A DNA stretch of 8,484 nucleotides, from assembly GCA_039819115.1 (NCBI GenBank), contig JBCBST010000133.1:1-8484 (forward strand), written 5' to 3'. Position 1 is the first letter of the stretch. Every line of letters begins with the position of its first letter. Positions 1 through 6,488 of the stretch are shown in pieces. The translations under genes were made by a program, and so were the position numbers. Source of the DNA: JBCBST01 sp039819115 (GTDB lineage Bacteria > Bacteroidota > Rhodothermia > Balneolales > Balneolaceae). The notes beneath the pieces were generated by a model. That model was not told where the DNA came from and did no database searches. It saw only the letters and a program-made list of their open reading frames with translations.

Positions 1-108
1 GCGGTTTCCGGCGCTCAGGAACCTGAAGAACTGGCGAAAACCTTAAGGCAGGCTAGGGTCGAATCCTGACGCGGAGCTTGAGCGCGCCGCGCAGCCTGCG
101 CAGAATAG
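1..108. other. GC-richer segment abutting the truncated receptor gene; unidentified
   Basis: This stretch does not read as part of the receptor gene that follows. In the receptor's frame it has stops at 67-69, 79-81 and 106-108. The other two forward frames also give no TonB-dependent receptor plug sequence, so a single frameshift does not explain it. Positions 71-100 are 24/30 G+C, clearly above the following gene. They contain the direct repeat GCGCAG at 89-94 and 98-103, and an 8-bp palindrome CTGCGCAG at 96-103. A 22-residue open tail in frame 1 (positions 1-66) ends in ARVES and could be the last residues of a neighbouring protein, but I do not recognise it. It could be the end of a mobile element, an intergenic repeat, or a chimeric contig end. 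The sequence alone cannot separate these. Confidence 0.4.
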
Positions 109-1785
109 AGCGATGAAAAATCTTCCGATCCTTTTTCCCTGGACGTGTATGGGCGCCTGGGTGAGTTCACCTCATTCGATGCGGGTTTGAATGGTGCATT
201 TAATAGCAGGCGAGTCAGTACAAATTTCTTTATCAACACGAATGGAGCAACTGGCCGGGTGGCAGATCCGGGTGAGAATAACGACGATCCCACCACACAA
301 AATTATTCGGCATCCATCACCAATAAAATAGAGCTGGCCTCTTTTGCGGATCTGAATGTGACCGGCCGAATGTTTTACGAGGGTAACAACTCAACATTCG
401 AATTCTCAGAAACCATTGATGACCGATCCCTAACCGATAACGTGGGTAATGAGAACACGCAAAGGGATCTTTCTTTTAACTCGATTCTGGCTTTGAGACC
501 AAGCGGAAAGTCGCGAGTGAATCTGGACTATTACTTCAGTCAGTTTCGCACAGAGAATCTCTACGACACGGAGATTCCGGAGTTCAGGGATATTCTACTG
601 GAAGACACCTTTAACCAGTACTATCAAAAGCTGGAAACCAACAGTAATTACTATTGGAACAACAACCATATTACCAGTGCAGGTGTCGGCAGTACATTTG
701 AACGATTAAGGGCCGATCGCTATCCCGATAATCCATCGTTTAATACTCAATTTGTATTTGCTCAACACGAATGGCAGATCTTTCCTGCACTTGCATTTAC
801 AGGTGGCATGCGATGGGATAACCATAGCGAATTTGAAAGCAGGTTTACTCCAAAAGGATCCCTGTTACTTAAAGTCAATGACGAGCTTCGATTGCGTGCA
901 TCAGTTGGTACCGGATTCCGCAGCCCTGATTTCAGGCAACTATTCCTTGACTTTAGCAATCCAGTTGCCGGGTACTCGGTGTTTGGATCTTCCAATGTGG
1001 ATATCGGGGTGCAAAGATTAGATGAGCTGGGACTAATACGGCGCATTATTTCTGACCCGACCGGGCTCGACCCATTGGTACCTGAAGCTTCGGTAGCGTT
1101 CAATGGAGGATTCGATTACTTCATTAATGAATTTTCCACGATTCGGTTTAATCTCTTTCGAAATAACGTGAACAACCTGATTGAGACCTTACCTATTGCT
1201 GAGCGAACCAGTCGCCAGTTTGTGTTTACCTATTTCAATTTGGAAAACGTAGTAACTCAGGGTTTTGACGTTGATATACGAACCCGGTTGTCTGATCAGG
1301 TACAGCTCTCACTAGGCTATCAATATCTGGACGCAACCCAGGAAGTAGAGTTTGACCGGACGATTCTTGATAGTAACGGAGCGCCGGTAACGGTTACTCA
1401 GACCTCCAATTTGACCCTGCCTAACCGCTCAACTCATAGTGGAAACATGAAGTTTGTTTTCAATGAGTCGCTGACCGGAATACAGGCCAACTACCGGGTG
1501 GTTTTTAATGGTGTATTCAACGTTGGCGATGTAAATGGAAATAACAGAATCGATTCATCCGAGGAGCTTCCTGACCAGGAGTTGCGGTTCCTTGGGTTGA
1601 GCTCACTCACCATCACGGATTCAGTACCGGGCTATCTGATCCATGACGTAACCCTGGGTAAGCAATTTGGCAACTATCTGGTCCAGGCAGGCATAGATAA
1701 CATGTTCAACTTTCAGAATTTCCGATTTGTGCCGGGGCAACTCGGTCGGGTAATGTACCTCCGGTTTTCAACCAAAATCTTCTAA
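109..1785 (+). CDS. hmuR: TonB-dependent heme receptor (HmuR-like), N-terminally truncated: barrel only
   Basis: Outer-membrane TonB-dependent receptor, expected to import heme or another iron source using TonB energy. The frame is open from 109 and the first possible start is GTG at 145, without a recognisable ribosome-binding site. From 145 there are 546 residues. They are all beta-barrel: alternating amphipathic strands, a GTGFRSP motif (FRSP at 916-927, similar to the FRAP box of heme receptors), a DPLVPE segment at 1069-1086 in the place of the NPNL box, the strand-like GFDVDIRTRLSD, and a C-terminal aromatic residue (YLRFSTKIF). Signal peptide, TonB box and plug are missing, while full-length relatives are usually about 650-800 residues. 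A DVNGNNRIDSSE loop at 1528-1563 fits an EF-hand calcium loop. The HmuY-type lipoprotein begins 26 bp downstream with no terminator between, so they are likely co-transcribed. The heme assignment rests mainly on context. In its present form the gene is probably non-functional, or is artificially cut. Confidence 0.8.
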   Translation, partial: SDEKSSDPFSLDVYGRLGEFTSFDAGLNGAFNSRRVSTNFFINTNGATGRVADPGENNDDPTTQNYSASITNKIELASFADLNVTGRMFYEGNNSTFEFSETIDDRSLTDNVGNENTQRDLSFNSILALRPSGKSRVNLDYYFSQFRTENLYDTEIPEFRDILLEDTFNQYYQKLETNSNYYWNNNHITSAGVGSTFERLRADRYPDNPSFNTQFVFAQHEWQIFPALAFTGGMRWDNHSEFESRFTPKGSLLLKVNDELRLRASVGTGFRSPDFRQLFLDFSNPVAGYSVFGSSNVDIGVQRLDELGLIRRIISDPTGLDPLVPEASVAFNGGFDYFINEFSTIRFNLFRNNVNNLIETLPIAERTSRQFVFTYFNLENVVTQGFDVDIRTRLSDQVQLSLGYQYLDATQEVEFDRTILDSNGAPVTVTQTSNLTLPNRSTHSGNMKFVFNESLTGIQANYRVVFNGVFNVGDVNGNNRIDSSEELPDQELRFLGLSSLTITDSVPGYLIHDVTLGKQFGNYLVQAGIDNMFNFQNFRFVPGQLGRVMYLRFSTKIF

Positions 1786-1811
1786 CCTATAATCATATCA
1801 TTCATACACAT

Positions 1812-2435
1812 ATGAAGCGAAACAACTACACAATACTACTAAGCGTCCTTCTCGCTGTGGCAGTCCTTGTGTCTGCATGTTCTGATGACAACGACGACGA
1901 CATCTCAATAACAGAAGGAGTTCTTATGGTCGATATTCCTGCTGATACCGGCGGAGTATCCGGAGGGCCTCCCGGACAGGGACCACCTCCCGTATTCACT
2001 TACGTAGACCTCGAAACTCAGACAATCGTTACGGATCCTAATTCCACGCAGTGGGATCTGGCGTTTGCCTCAACCACCATTCTTACGAACAGCGGGATCA
2101 GTGGTGATGGTACTGGTGGTGCTATCGTACTGGACACTCCATTTGCCGAACTGGAAGCCGCCGCAACGACCGGTTACGCGATCGATACCGACACATTACT
2201 TGCTGTTCCGTTTGGTTCTGGCAATGGCTGGTATAACTATGATTTCCGGACCAACATCGTATCTCCGATCCCTAATAAAACCATATTGGTTCGATCTGGT
2301 GATGGTGGTAGTTATGCCAAGGTAGAGATGCTTAACTACTATCGGGGCAACCCGGACATGACGACGGAAGCTTTCATAAACGAGGAAACCCGTCCAAGAA
2401 ACCGATACTATACCATTCGTATCTACAATTTTTAA
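1812..2435 (+). CDS. hmuY: HmuY-family heme-binding lipoprotein
   Basis: A 207-residue secreted lipoprotein of the HmuY family, surface or outer-membrane hemophores that hand heme to the partner TonB-dependent receptor. Residues 8-22 form a hydrophobic signal ending in a VSAC lipobox with the lipidated Cys23. It is followed by SDDNDDD, an acidic tail like the surface-export signals of Bacteroidota lipoproteins. Family landmarks are TQWDLAF (79-85), GWYNYD (139-144) and the strand containing KVEMLNYYR (170-178). A Gly/Pro-rich stretch (47-60) interrupts the first strands. The protein contains no histidine, so the bis-His heme ligation of Porphyromonas gingivalis HmuY is impossible. Met173 and Met183 are candidate ligands, as methionine ligation is known for other HmuY homologues. 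Start ATG 1812 places the signal peptide correctly and has no clear Shine-Dalgarno. It is second in the receptor operon, and a terminator follows. Confidence 0.85.
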   Translation: MKRNNYTILLSVLLAVAVLVSACSDDNDDDISITEGVLMVDIPADTGGVSGGPPGQGPPPVFTYVDLETQTIVTDPNSTQWDLAFASTTILTNSGISGDGTGGAIVLDTPFAELEAAATTGYAIDTDTLLAVPFGSGNGWYNYDFRTNIVSPIPNKTILVRSGDGGSYAKVEMLNYYRGNPDMTTEAFINEETRPRNRYYTIRIYNF

Positions 2436-2444
2436 AATAGCTTC

Positions 2445-2470
2445 ACCTGTCTTGTGTCGAGCAGACAGGT
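2445..2470 (+). repeat. Perfect 8-bp inverted repeat (hairpin) just after hmuY
   Basis: ACCTGTCT (2445-2452) and AGACAGGT (2463-2470) are perfect reverse complements with a 10-nt loop, starting 10 nt after the hmuY stop codon. No T-tract follows directly, so this is not an intrinsic terminator itself. It may stabilise the 3' end of the hmuRY transcript or act with the terminator hairpin that begins 11 nt later. A protein-binding site is also possible. Confidence 0.5.
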
Positions 2471-2480
2471 CATAACACGG

Positions 2481-2515
2481 AAAACCCCTTTTTATGAACG
2501 AAAAGGGGTTTTTTT
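2481..2515 (+). terminator. Intrinsic terminator of the hmuR-hmuY unit
   Basis: Perfect 12-bp inverted repeat: AAAACCCCTTTT (2481-2492), loop of 8 nt (2493-2500), AAAAGGGGTTTT (2501-2512), followed by T to 2515 for a run of seven T. It lies 45 nt after the hmuY stop and separates the surface-capture genes from the hmuSTUV unit. The A-tract on the 5' side would let it work weakly in the other direction too, but no gene converges here. Confidence 0.9.
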
Positions 2516-2532
2516 ATGCTCATGTTTTCTTA

Positions 2533-2551
2533 ATTTAGACTAGGTCTAAAT
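2533..2551. promoter_or_regulatory. 19-bp palindrome upstream of hmuS; candidate metal-repressor operator
   Basis: ATTTAGACtagGTCTAAAT has perfect 8-bp arms with a 3-nt spacer, and ends 20 nt before the hmuS start codon. Its length and AT-rich outer/GC-containing inner arms resemble binding sites of DtxR/MntR-type metal-dependent repressors (about 19 bp, two-fold symmetric), a logical regulator for heme uptake genes. A second shorter inverted pair, GTTTA (2555-2559) and TAAAC (2566-2570), lies between it and the start. The region from 2516 to 2571 is AT-rich and must hold the promoter of hmuSTUV, because a terminator stands directly upstream. I cannot place -33/-7 elements with confidence. 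Regulator identity is inference. Confidence 0.55.
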
Positions 2552-2571
2552 AATGTTTATAAATGTAAACT

Positions 2572-3627
2572 ATGCAGCAACACGAACCCTCTCTACTAAC
2601 ACGCTTCAAAGACTTGAAGCAAACGAACCCAAAATTACGAATGAATCAGGCCGCAGAGCAGCTGAATGTCTCCGAAGCTGAGTTACTTGCTGCACACATT
2701 GATGGCAAAAAAACAATTCGGTTAACCAACGATTTTAAAGACCTGTTTAAGGCCATTGAGCGACTCGGTTATGTAATGGCTCTTACTCGCAATAACTCGG
2801 TTGTTCATGAAAGGAAGGGAGAGTATCATAAAATAAGCTTTGATGGTCATGTGGGATTGGTACTTGATCCAAATATTGATCTGAGGATTTTCATCAACCG
2901 TTTTAGTTTTGCTTATGCTACCCAGGTGGAAACCCCTAAGCGAACACTGAGAAGTATCCAGTTTTTCGATGAATTCGGGACTGCGGTTCACAAAATATAC
3001 CTGATGAATGAAGAGCATATTGAAACATACCATCAGGTGGTGTCAGAATTTACAGCGGAAGACCAGACGCCTGAGGTTCACGTTCAGGAGGGGGCTGCCG
3101 AGGAACCAACGTACGAATCTGAAATAGATGAGTCTGCATTTTTAGAAGACTGGGCTAATTTACAGGACACTCACGACTTTTACCCTCTCCTCAGAAAGTA
3201 TAAGGTAGAACGTACTCATGCTCTTGAAATCGCGGAAGGGCGGTTTGCAACAAAAATATCGAATACTAAGACCCGCGAAATGCTGGAAAAAGCTTCAGAG
3301 CGACAAGTTCCCATTATGGTATTTGTGAGTAGCCGGGGGGTTATTCAAATTCATAGCGGAGAGGTAAACAAGATCAAGGTGATGGATAACTGGCTCAATG
3401 TTCTGGATCCGGAGTTTAACCTGCACCTTCGTGAAGATCATATTGCACATTCCTGGATTGTTGAAAAGCCGACCGAAGACGGGATTGTAACCTCGCTTGA
3501 AATTTTTGACGCAGATCGGAAGAACATTGCCACGTTTTTCGGGGCACGTAAGCCGGGTAAACCGGAGCTTGATTCCTGGAAATCATTAGCCAATGATTTA
3601 TTAACCCGTGAAGAGGAATTAGCATGA
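2572..3627 (+). CDS. hmuS: Cytoplasmic heme-handling protein of the HemS/ChuS/HmuS family
   Basis: A 351-residue cytoplasmic protein that takes heme from the importer. Family members have been described as heme chaperones, transfer proteins or heme-degrading enzymes. It has the full two-repeat HemS architecture: an N-terminal half (about 1-160) and a C-terminal half (about 190-345) joined by an acidic linker (about 161-190). Repeat 1 shows ALTRNNSVVHERKGEY and VGLVLDPNIDLRIF. Repeat 2 shows DTHDFYPLLRKY, IMVFVSSRGVIQIHSG, WLNVLDPEFNLHLRED, KPTEDGIVTSLEIFD and FFGARKPG. His201 in the DTHDF motif corresponds to the axial heme ligand of Yersinia HemS and E. coli ChuS, and His79 lies at the site discussed as a second ligand region. 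No signal peptide. Length is normal, so start ATG 2572 is favoured over the internal ATG at 2641. First gene of the hmuSTUV unit, and its stop overlaps hmuT by ATGA. Confidence 0.93.
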   Translation: MQQHEPSLLTRFKDLKQTNPKLRMNQAAEQLNVSEAELLAAHIDGKKTIRLTNDFKDLFKAIERLGYVMALTRNNSVVHERKGEYHKISFDGHVGLVLDPNIDLRIFINRFSFAYATQVETPKRTLRSIQFFDEFGTAVHKIYLMNEEHIETYHQVVSEFTAEDQTPEVHVQEGAAEEPTYESEIDESAFLEDWANLQDTHDFYPLLRKYKVERTHALEIAEGRFATKISNTKTREMLEKASERQVPIMVFVSSRGVIQIHSGEVNKIKVMDNWLNVLDPEFNLHLREDHIAHSWIVEKPTEDGIVTSLEIFDADRKNIATFFGARKPGKPELDSWKSLANDLLTREEELA

Positions 3628-4532
3628 AATTGAAGAGTGTCCTGCTGCTCGTTGTTTTATCTCTGTGCTTTTCTCCTTCTCGACTGAGCGCTCAACCTGT
3701 GATCAAAAGTGCAGATGGCTATGAAACTACGGTAACCGACCCGTCGCGAATTTTAACCATAGGAGGCTCGATTACCGAGATCGTGTATGCATTAGGAATG
3801 GGAGATCAGGTTATATCTGTGGACGTGTCCAGTACATTCCCTCCTGAAATACATCAGCTTCCAAAATCACCCTATATACGAAGCCTGGCTGCGGAAGGAA
3901 TTTTATCACTGCGGCCATCTTTGGTTATTACAACTGATGAAGCGGAGCCTAAAACGGCTATTCAACAAATGCGGGAAGCGCAGACGGATGTACTTATGAT
4001 TAAAGACGAAGAGAGTTTTGAAGGTATGGCCCATAAAGTTCACGCCATAGCGAAGGCTCTCGGAGTTAAAGAAAAAGGGGAAGCGTTGGTTGAGAAAAAC
4101 CGGGTACAGTTTGATGAAGCCAGACAAATCCAAAGTAGGATTAGTCGAAAACCCACTGTTTTATTCGTATTGGCTCTGCGCGGAACGGGCGAATTTACGG
4201 TTGCAGGTGCCAATACGGGTGCAAAATCCATTATTGAATTAGCCGGTGGAGTAAATGCATTTAACGATTTTGAAGGGTATAAACCTGTTACCTCCGAATC
4301 GATTCTCCAGGCCAATCCTGATTTCATTATTTACATGAAGCACAGAAGTGAGAATATTGAGTCTAATATACGGGAGCATGCAGTTGTAAAACTCACTACG
4401 GCCGTAAAAAACGATCAGCTGATCTATATGGATGGAAACTATTTGCTGGGTTTTGGCCCGCGACTGGGTTCCGCTGTTCTTGAGTTAATGGAGTATTTTC
4501 ATCCAGATCAATTCACCTCATTAAACAAATAA
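3624..4532 (+). CDS. hmuT: Periplasmic heme-binding protein of the ABC importer
   Basis: A 302-residue substrate-binding protein of the heme/cobalamin/siderophore type (class III, two lobes joined by a rigid helix). A signal peptide occupies residues 1-23 with likely cleavage in LSA|QPV. It is a plain secreted form, with no lipobox. Family landmarks are ILTIGGSITEIVYALG (43-58), DVSSTFP (67-73) and PYIRSLAAEGILSLRPSLVI (83-102). Tyr84 in PYIRSL matches the conserved Tyr that coordinates heme in HmuT, ShuT and PhuT, which supports heme rather than cobalamin or siderophore as substrate. The C-terminal GFGPRLGSAVLELMEYFHP is also typical. Its start codon overlaps the hmuS stop (ATGA, 3624-3627), indicating translational coupling. 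The permease gene starts 4 nt after its stop. Confidence 0.93.
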   Translation: MKLKSVLLLVVLSLCFSPSRLSAQPVIKSADGYETTVTDPSRILTIGGSITEIVYALGMGDQVISVDVSSTFPPEIHQLPKSPYIRSLAAEGILSLRPSLVITTDEAEPKTAIQQMREAQTDVLMIKDEESFEGMAHKVHAIAKALGVKEKGEALVEKNRVQFDEARQIQSRISRKPTVLFVLALRGTGEFTVAGANTGAKSIIELAGGVNAFNDFEGYKPVTSESILQANPDFIIYMKHRSENIESNIREHAVVKLTTAVKNDQLIYMDGNYLLGFGPRLGSAVLELMEYFHPDQFTSLNK

Positions 4533-4536
4533 ATAG

Positions 4537-5619
4537 ATGCCTTTAATCGCTCGTTTCTTGCCGAAGAACAGATCGGTTAGAGCGTTGGTTACCATTGGGC
4601 TACTGGGTATTGCCCTCTTAATTACTATTGTAACATCTATTGGAGTGGGTGCGATCTCAATTGAGACTTCAACAGTTGTTAAAGTACTTTGGAGCAAAGT
4701 GGGTACAGAGCTTGCAGAAGACGAGTATGTTCAGTCTTCTGCGATCATTTTTGGGATCAGATTCCCACGTACGATAATGGCCGTACTAATAGGCGGTGCA
4801 TTATCAATTTGCGGAGCAGCTCTTCAAGGTCTTTTTCGTAATCCTTTGGCAGATCCACAGTTAATTGGTGTTTCGGGAGGAGCTGCTTTAGCGGCGGCGG
4901 CTTCTATAATCTGGGTTCCAACAGTAGCAGCTCTCTCAGAATATGGAGACCAGAATTGGTTTTTACCATTGGCTGCATTTCTTGGGGGTCTGGTTTCTAC
5001 CTTTGTCGTTTATCGTATTTCCGGGTACAAAGGTAAAACCAGTGTCTCGACGATGTTACTTGCCGGTATTGCCATCAACGCATTCACCGCGGCGGGGATT
5101 GGATATCTCATTTTCACGGCAGATGACAACCAGATACGAGACCTCACCTTCTGGCTACTCGGTAGTTTAGGTAGCTCAACCTGGGAAACGGTCTATGTAG
5201 CATTTCCTTTTTTGCTGTTTACTATTCTGGTTTTACCATTATTGGGCAAAAAAATGAACGTTCTCTTAATGGGAGAACGGGAGGCAGCCTACCTTGGTGT
5301 AAATGTAGAAGTTATAAAACGGGTAATTATTGTCTTATGTGCATTGGGTGTTGGTGTTTCTGTTTCCGTTAGCGGAATAATTGGATTTGTTGGCCTTGTG
5401 ATCCCACATATACTACGGTTAATGATCGGGACGGATCATAGGTTTCTTCTTCCGGCTTCCGTACTGCTGGGAGCCCTTTTGTTGTTAGCTTCCGATGTAT
5501 TAGCCCGTACCATTGTTGTACCAGCTGAATTACCTATCGGAATTGTTACTGCATTTGCAGGAGCCCCGTTTTTTCTGTGGTTATTGCTTCGAAATCGTAC
5601 TGCTATTCATTCGTTATGA
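4537..5619 (+). CDS. hmuU: Heme ABC transporter permease, FecCD/BtuC family
   Basis: A 360-residue inner-membrane permease that would form a homodimer through which heme passes from HmuT to the cytoplasm. Hydrophobic segments cover most of the protein and agree with the usual 9-10 helices of the FecCD family. Conserved motifs are RNPLADPQLIGVSGGAALA (101-119), the cytoplasmic coupling-helix sequence GEREAAYLGV (246-255) that contacts the ATPase, SGIIGFVGLVIPHILR (279-294) and ELPIGIVTAFAGAPFFLWLL (331-350). Length is normal for the family. It starts 4 nt after hmuT and its stop overlaps the hmuV start by ATGA (5616-5619). By itself it could belong to a cobalamin or siderophore importer. The heme assignment comes from HmuS and HmuT next to it. 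Confidence 0.93.
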   Translation: MPLIARFLPKNRSVRALVTIGLLGIALLITIVTSIGVGAISIETSTVVKVLWSKVGTELAEDEYVQSSAIIFGIRFPRTIMAVLIGGALSICGAALQGLFRNPLADPQLIGVSGGAALAAAASIIWVPTVAALSEYGDQNWFLPLAAFLGGLVSTFVVYRISGYKGKTSVSTMLLAGIAINAFTAAGIGYLIFTADDNQIRDLTFWLLGSLGSSTWETVYVAFPFLLFTILVLPLLGKKMNVLLMGEREAAYLGVNVEVIKRVIIVLCALGVGVSVSVSGIIGFVGLVIPHILRLMIGTDHRFLLPASVLLGALLLLASDVLARTIVVPAELPIGIVTAFAGAPFFLWLLLRNRTAIHSL

Positions 5620-6413
5620 TTCGGACGGAGCATATAACTGTAACCGTACCTTCTGGGAAAACATTATTAGAGGACGTTTCTGTTTTTCTTCGTCCAGGTG
5701 AGATAACAGCCGTAATCGGAAAAAACGGGGCTGGAAAATCAACCCTGTTGAAAGCAATTACAGGCAATATCGCTATCAAAACGGGAGATATCTGGTATGG
5801 TGAACAAGTTTTTTCTCCAGATATCCAAACACAACTGGCAAAAGTACGTGCGGTGGTAAGCCAGAATGTACAGCTCAATTTTGCATTCACTGTTCAGGAA
5901 GTGGTGAATATCGGACGATCTCCACATTCCGGGTTCTTTGGGTCGATGGAAGACGAACGTATTGTTCGAGCTTGTTTAGAGCAGGTTGACGCAACCCATC
6001 TTGCTGATCGGGATTACACTACCTTGTCTGGAGGAGAGCAACAAAGAGTGCATATTGCACGTGCATTGGCCCAGATATGGGAATCTGTTCATGGAGATAA
6101 TATGGGGTATCTATTACTGGATGAGCCGTTAGCCAGCCTCGATATTTCACATCAGCACCAGATACTCGATCTTCTTCAATCAATAGCAAAAAACGGGGTA
6201 ACGGTGCTTATTATCATTCATGATCTTAATCTCGCAGCACAGTATTCCGATCAGATTATTGCCTTAAAACAGGGAGTTGTACTAGCTTCTGGAGCACCTG
6301 AAGAGGTAGTAAAGCCCACTACTATTTCTACTGCTTTTGACTACCCGGTACAGATCCTTCCTCACCCTCAATCGGGCCATCCTATGGTAATTCCGGTAAC
6401 CCGGCCAGCGTAA
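5616..6413 (+). CDS. hmuV: Heme ABC transporter ATP-binding protein
   Basis: A 265-residue ATPase that powers the HmuTU importer. All nucleotide-binding motifs are intact: Walker A GKNGAGKST (35-43), Q-loop Gln83 in VVSQN, signature LSGGEQQR (137-144), Walker B LLLDEP (166-171), D-loop SLD (174-176) and switch His202 in IIHDLNLAAQ. The ATG at 5616 is chosen because it overlaps the hmuU stop in the same ATGA pattern seen at hmuS/hmuT and gives the normal N-terminus MIRTEHITV. The upstream in-frame GTG at 5577 would add 13 residues that lie inside hmuU. It is the last obvious transporter gene. No terminator is visible in the 75 nt before the next gene, so transcription may continue. Confidence 0.93.
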   Translation: MIRTEHITVTVPSGKTLLEDVSVFLRPGEITAVIGKNGAGKSTLLKAITGNIAIKTGDIWYGEQVFSPDIQTQLAKVRAVVSQNVQLNFAFTVQEVVNIGRSPHSGFFGSMEDERIVRACLEQVDATHLADRDYTTLSGGEQQRVHIARALAQIWESVHGDNMGYLLLDEPLASLDISHQHQILDLLQSIAKNGVTVLIIIHDLNLAAQYSDQIIALKQGVVLASGAPEEVVKPTTISTAFDYPVQILPHPQSGHPMVIPVTRPA

Positions 6414-6488
6414 AAGCATTTAAAAAATCGGGGTTCACATTCGCATCTTAAAGCATGCATGTGTTCATTTCCTAGAAAGACAGGATTT
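6414..6488 (+). other. 75-nt spacer between hmuV and the NTF2-like pair
   Basis: An AT-rich spacer with no convincing hairpin terminator and no clear promoter. It contains the short palindromes GCATGC and ATGCAT in overlapping positions (around 6453-6460) and AGGA at 6482-6485 a few bases before the ATG at 6489, a plausible weak ribosome-binding site. The absence of a terminator leaves it open whether the two NTF2-like genes belong to the hmu transcript. Confidence 0.4.

Noticed and set aside
113..190. ATG at 113 as a rescued start for the receptor by frameshift
   Set aside because: This frame gives a short peptide that stops at about 188-190 and does not look like a receptor plug or signal peptide. 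Barrel sequence is already in the 109 frame.
15..296. 93-codon open frame on the minus strand across the window start
   Set aside because: It lies opposite the receptor barrel codons, has low-complexity Ser/Arg/Ala composition and no recognisable domain. The plus-strand receptor reading is clearly the real one beyond 109.
5577..5615. Upstream GTG start for hmuV
   Set aside because: It would add 13 residues encoded inside hmuU. ATG 5616 gives the normal N-terminus and repeats the ATGA overlap used at hmuS/hmuT.
2572..6413. Cobalamin or siderophore importer instead of heme importer
   Set aside because: HmuU and HmuV alone could fit, but the full-length HemS-family protein and the Tyr84 context PYIRSLAAEG in the binding protein are specific to heme systems.
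6459..6488. Upstream ATG start for the first NTF2-like gene
   Set aside because: It adds ten residues before a complete signal peptide. ATG 6489 has a better-placed AGGA and gives a standard signal sequence.
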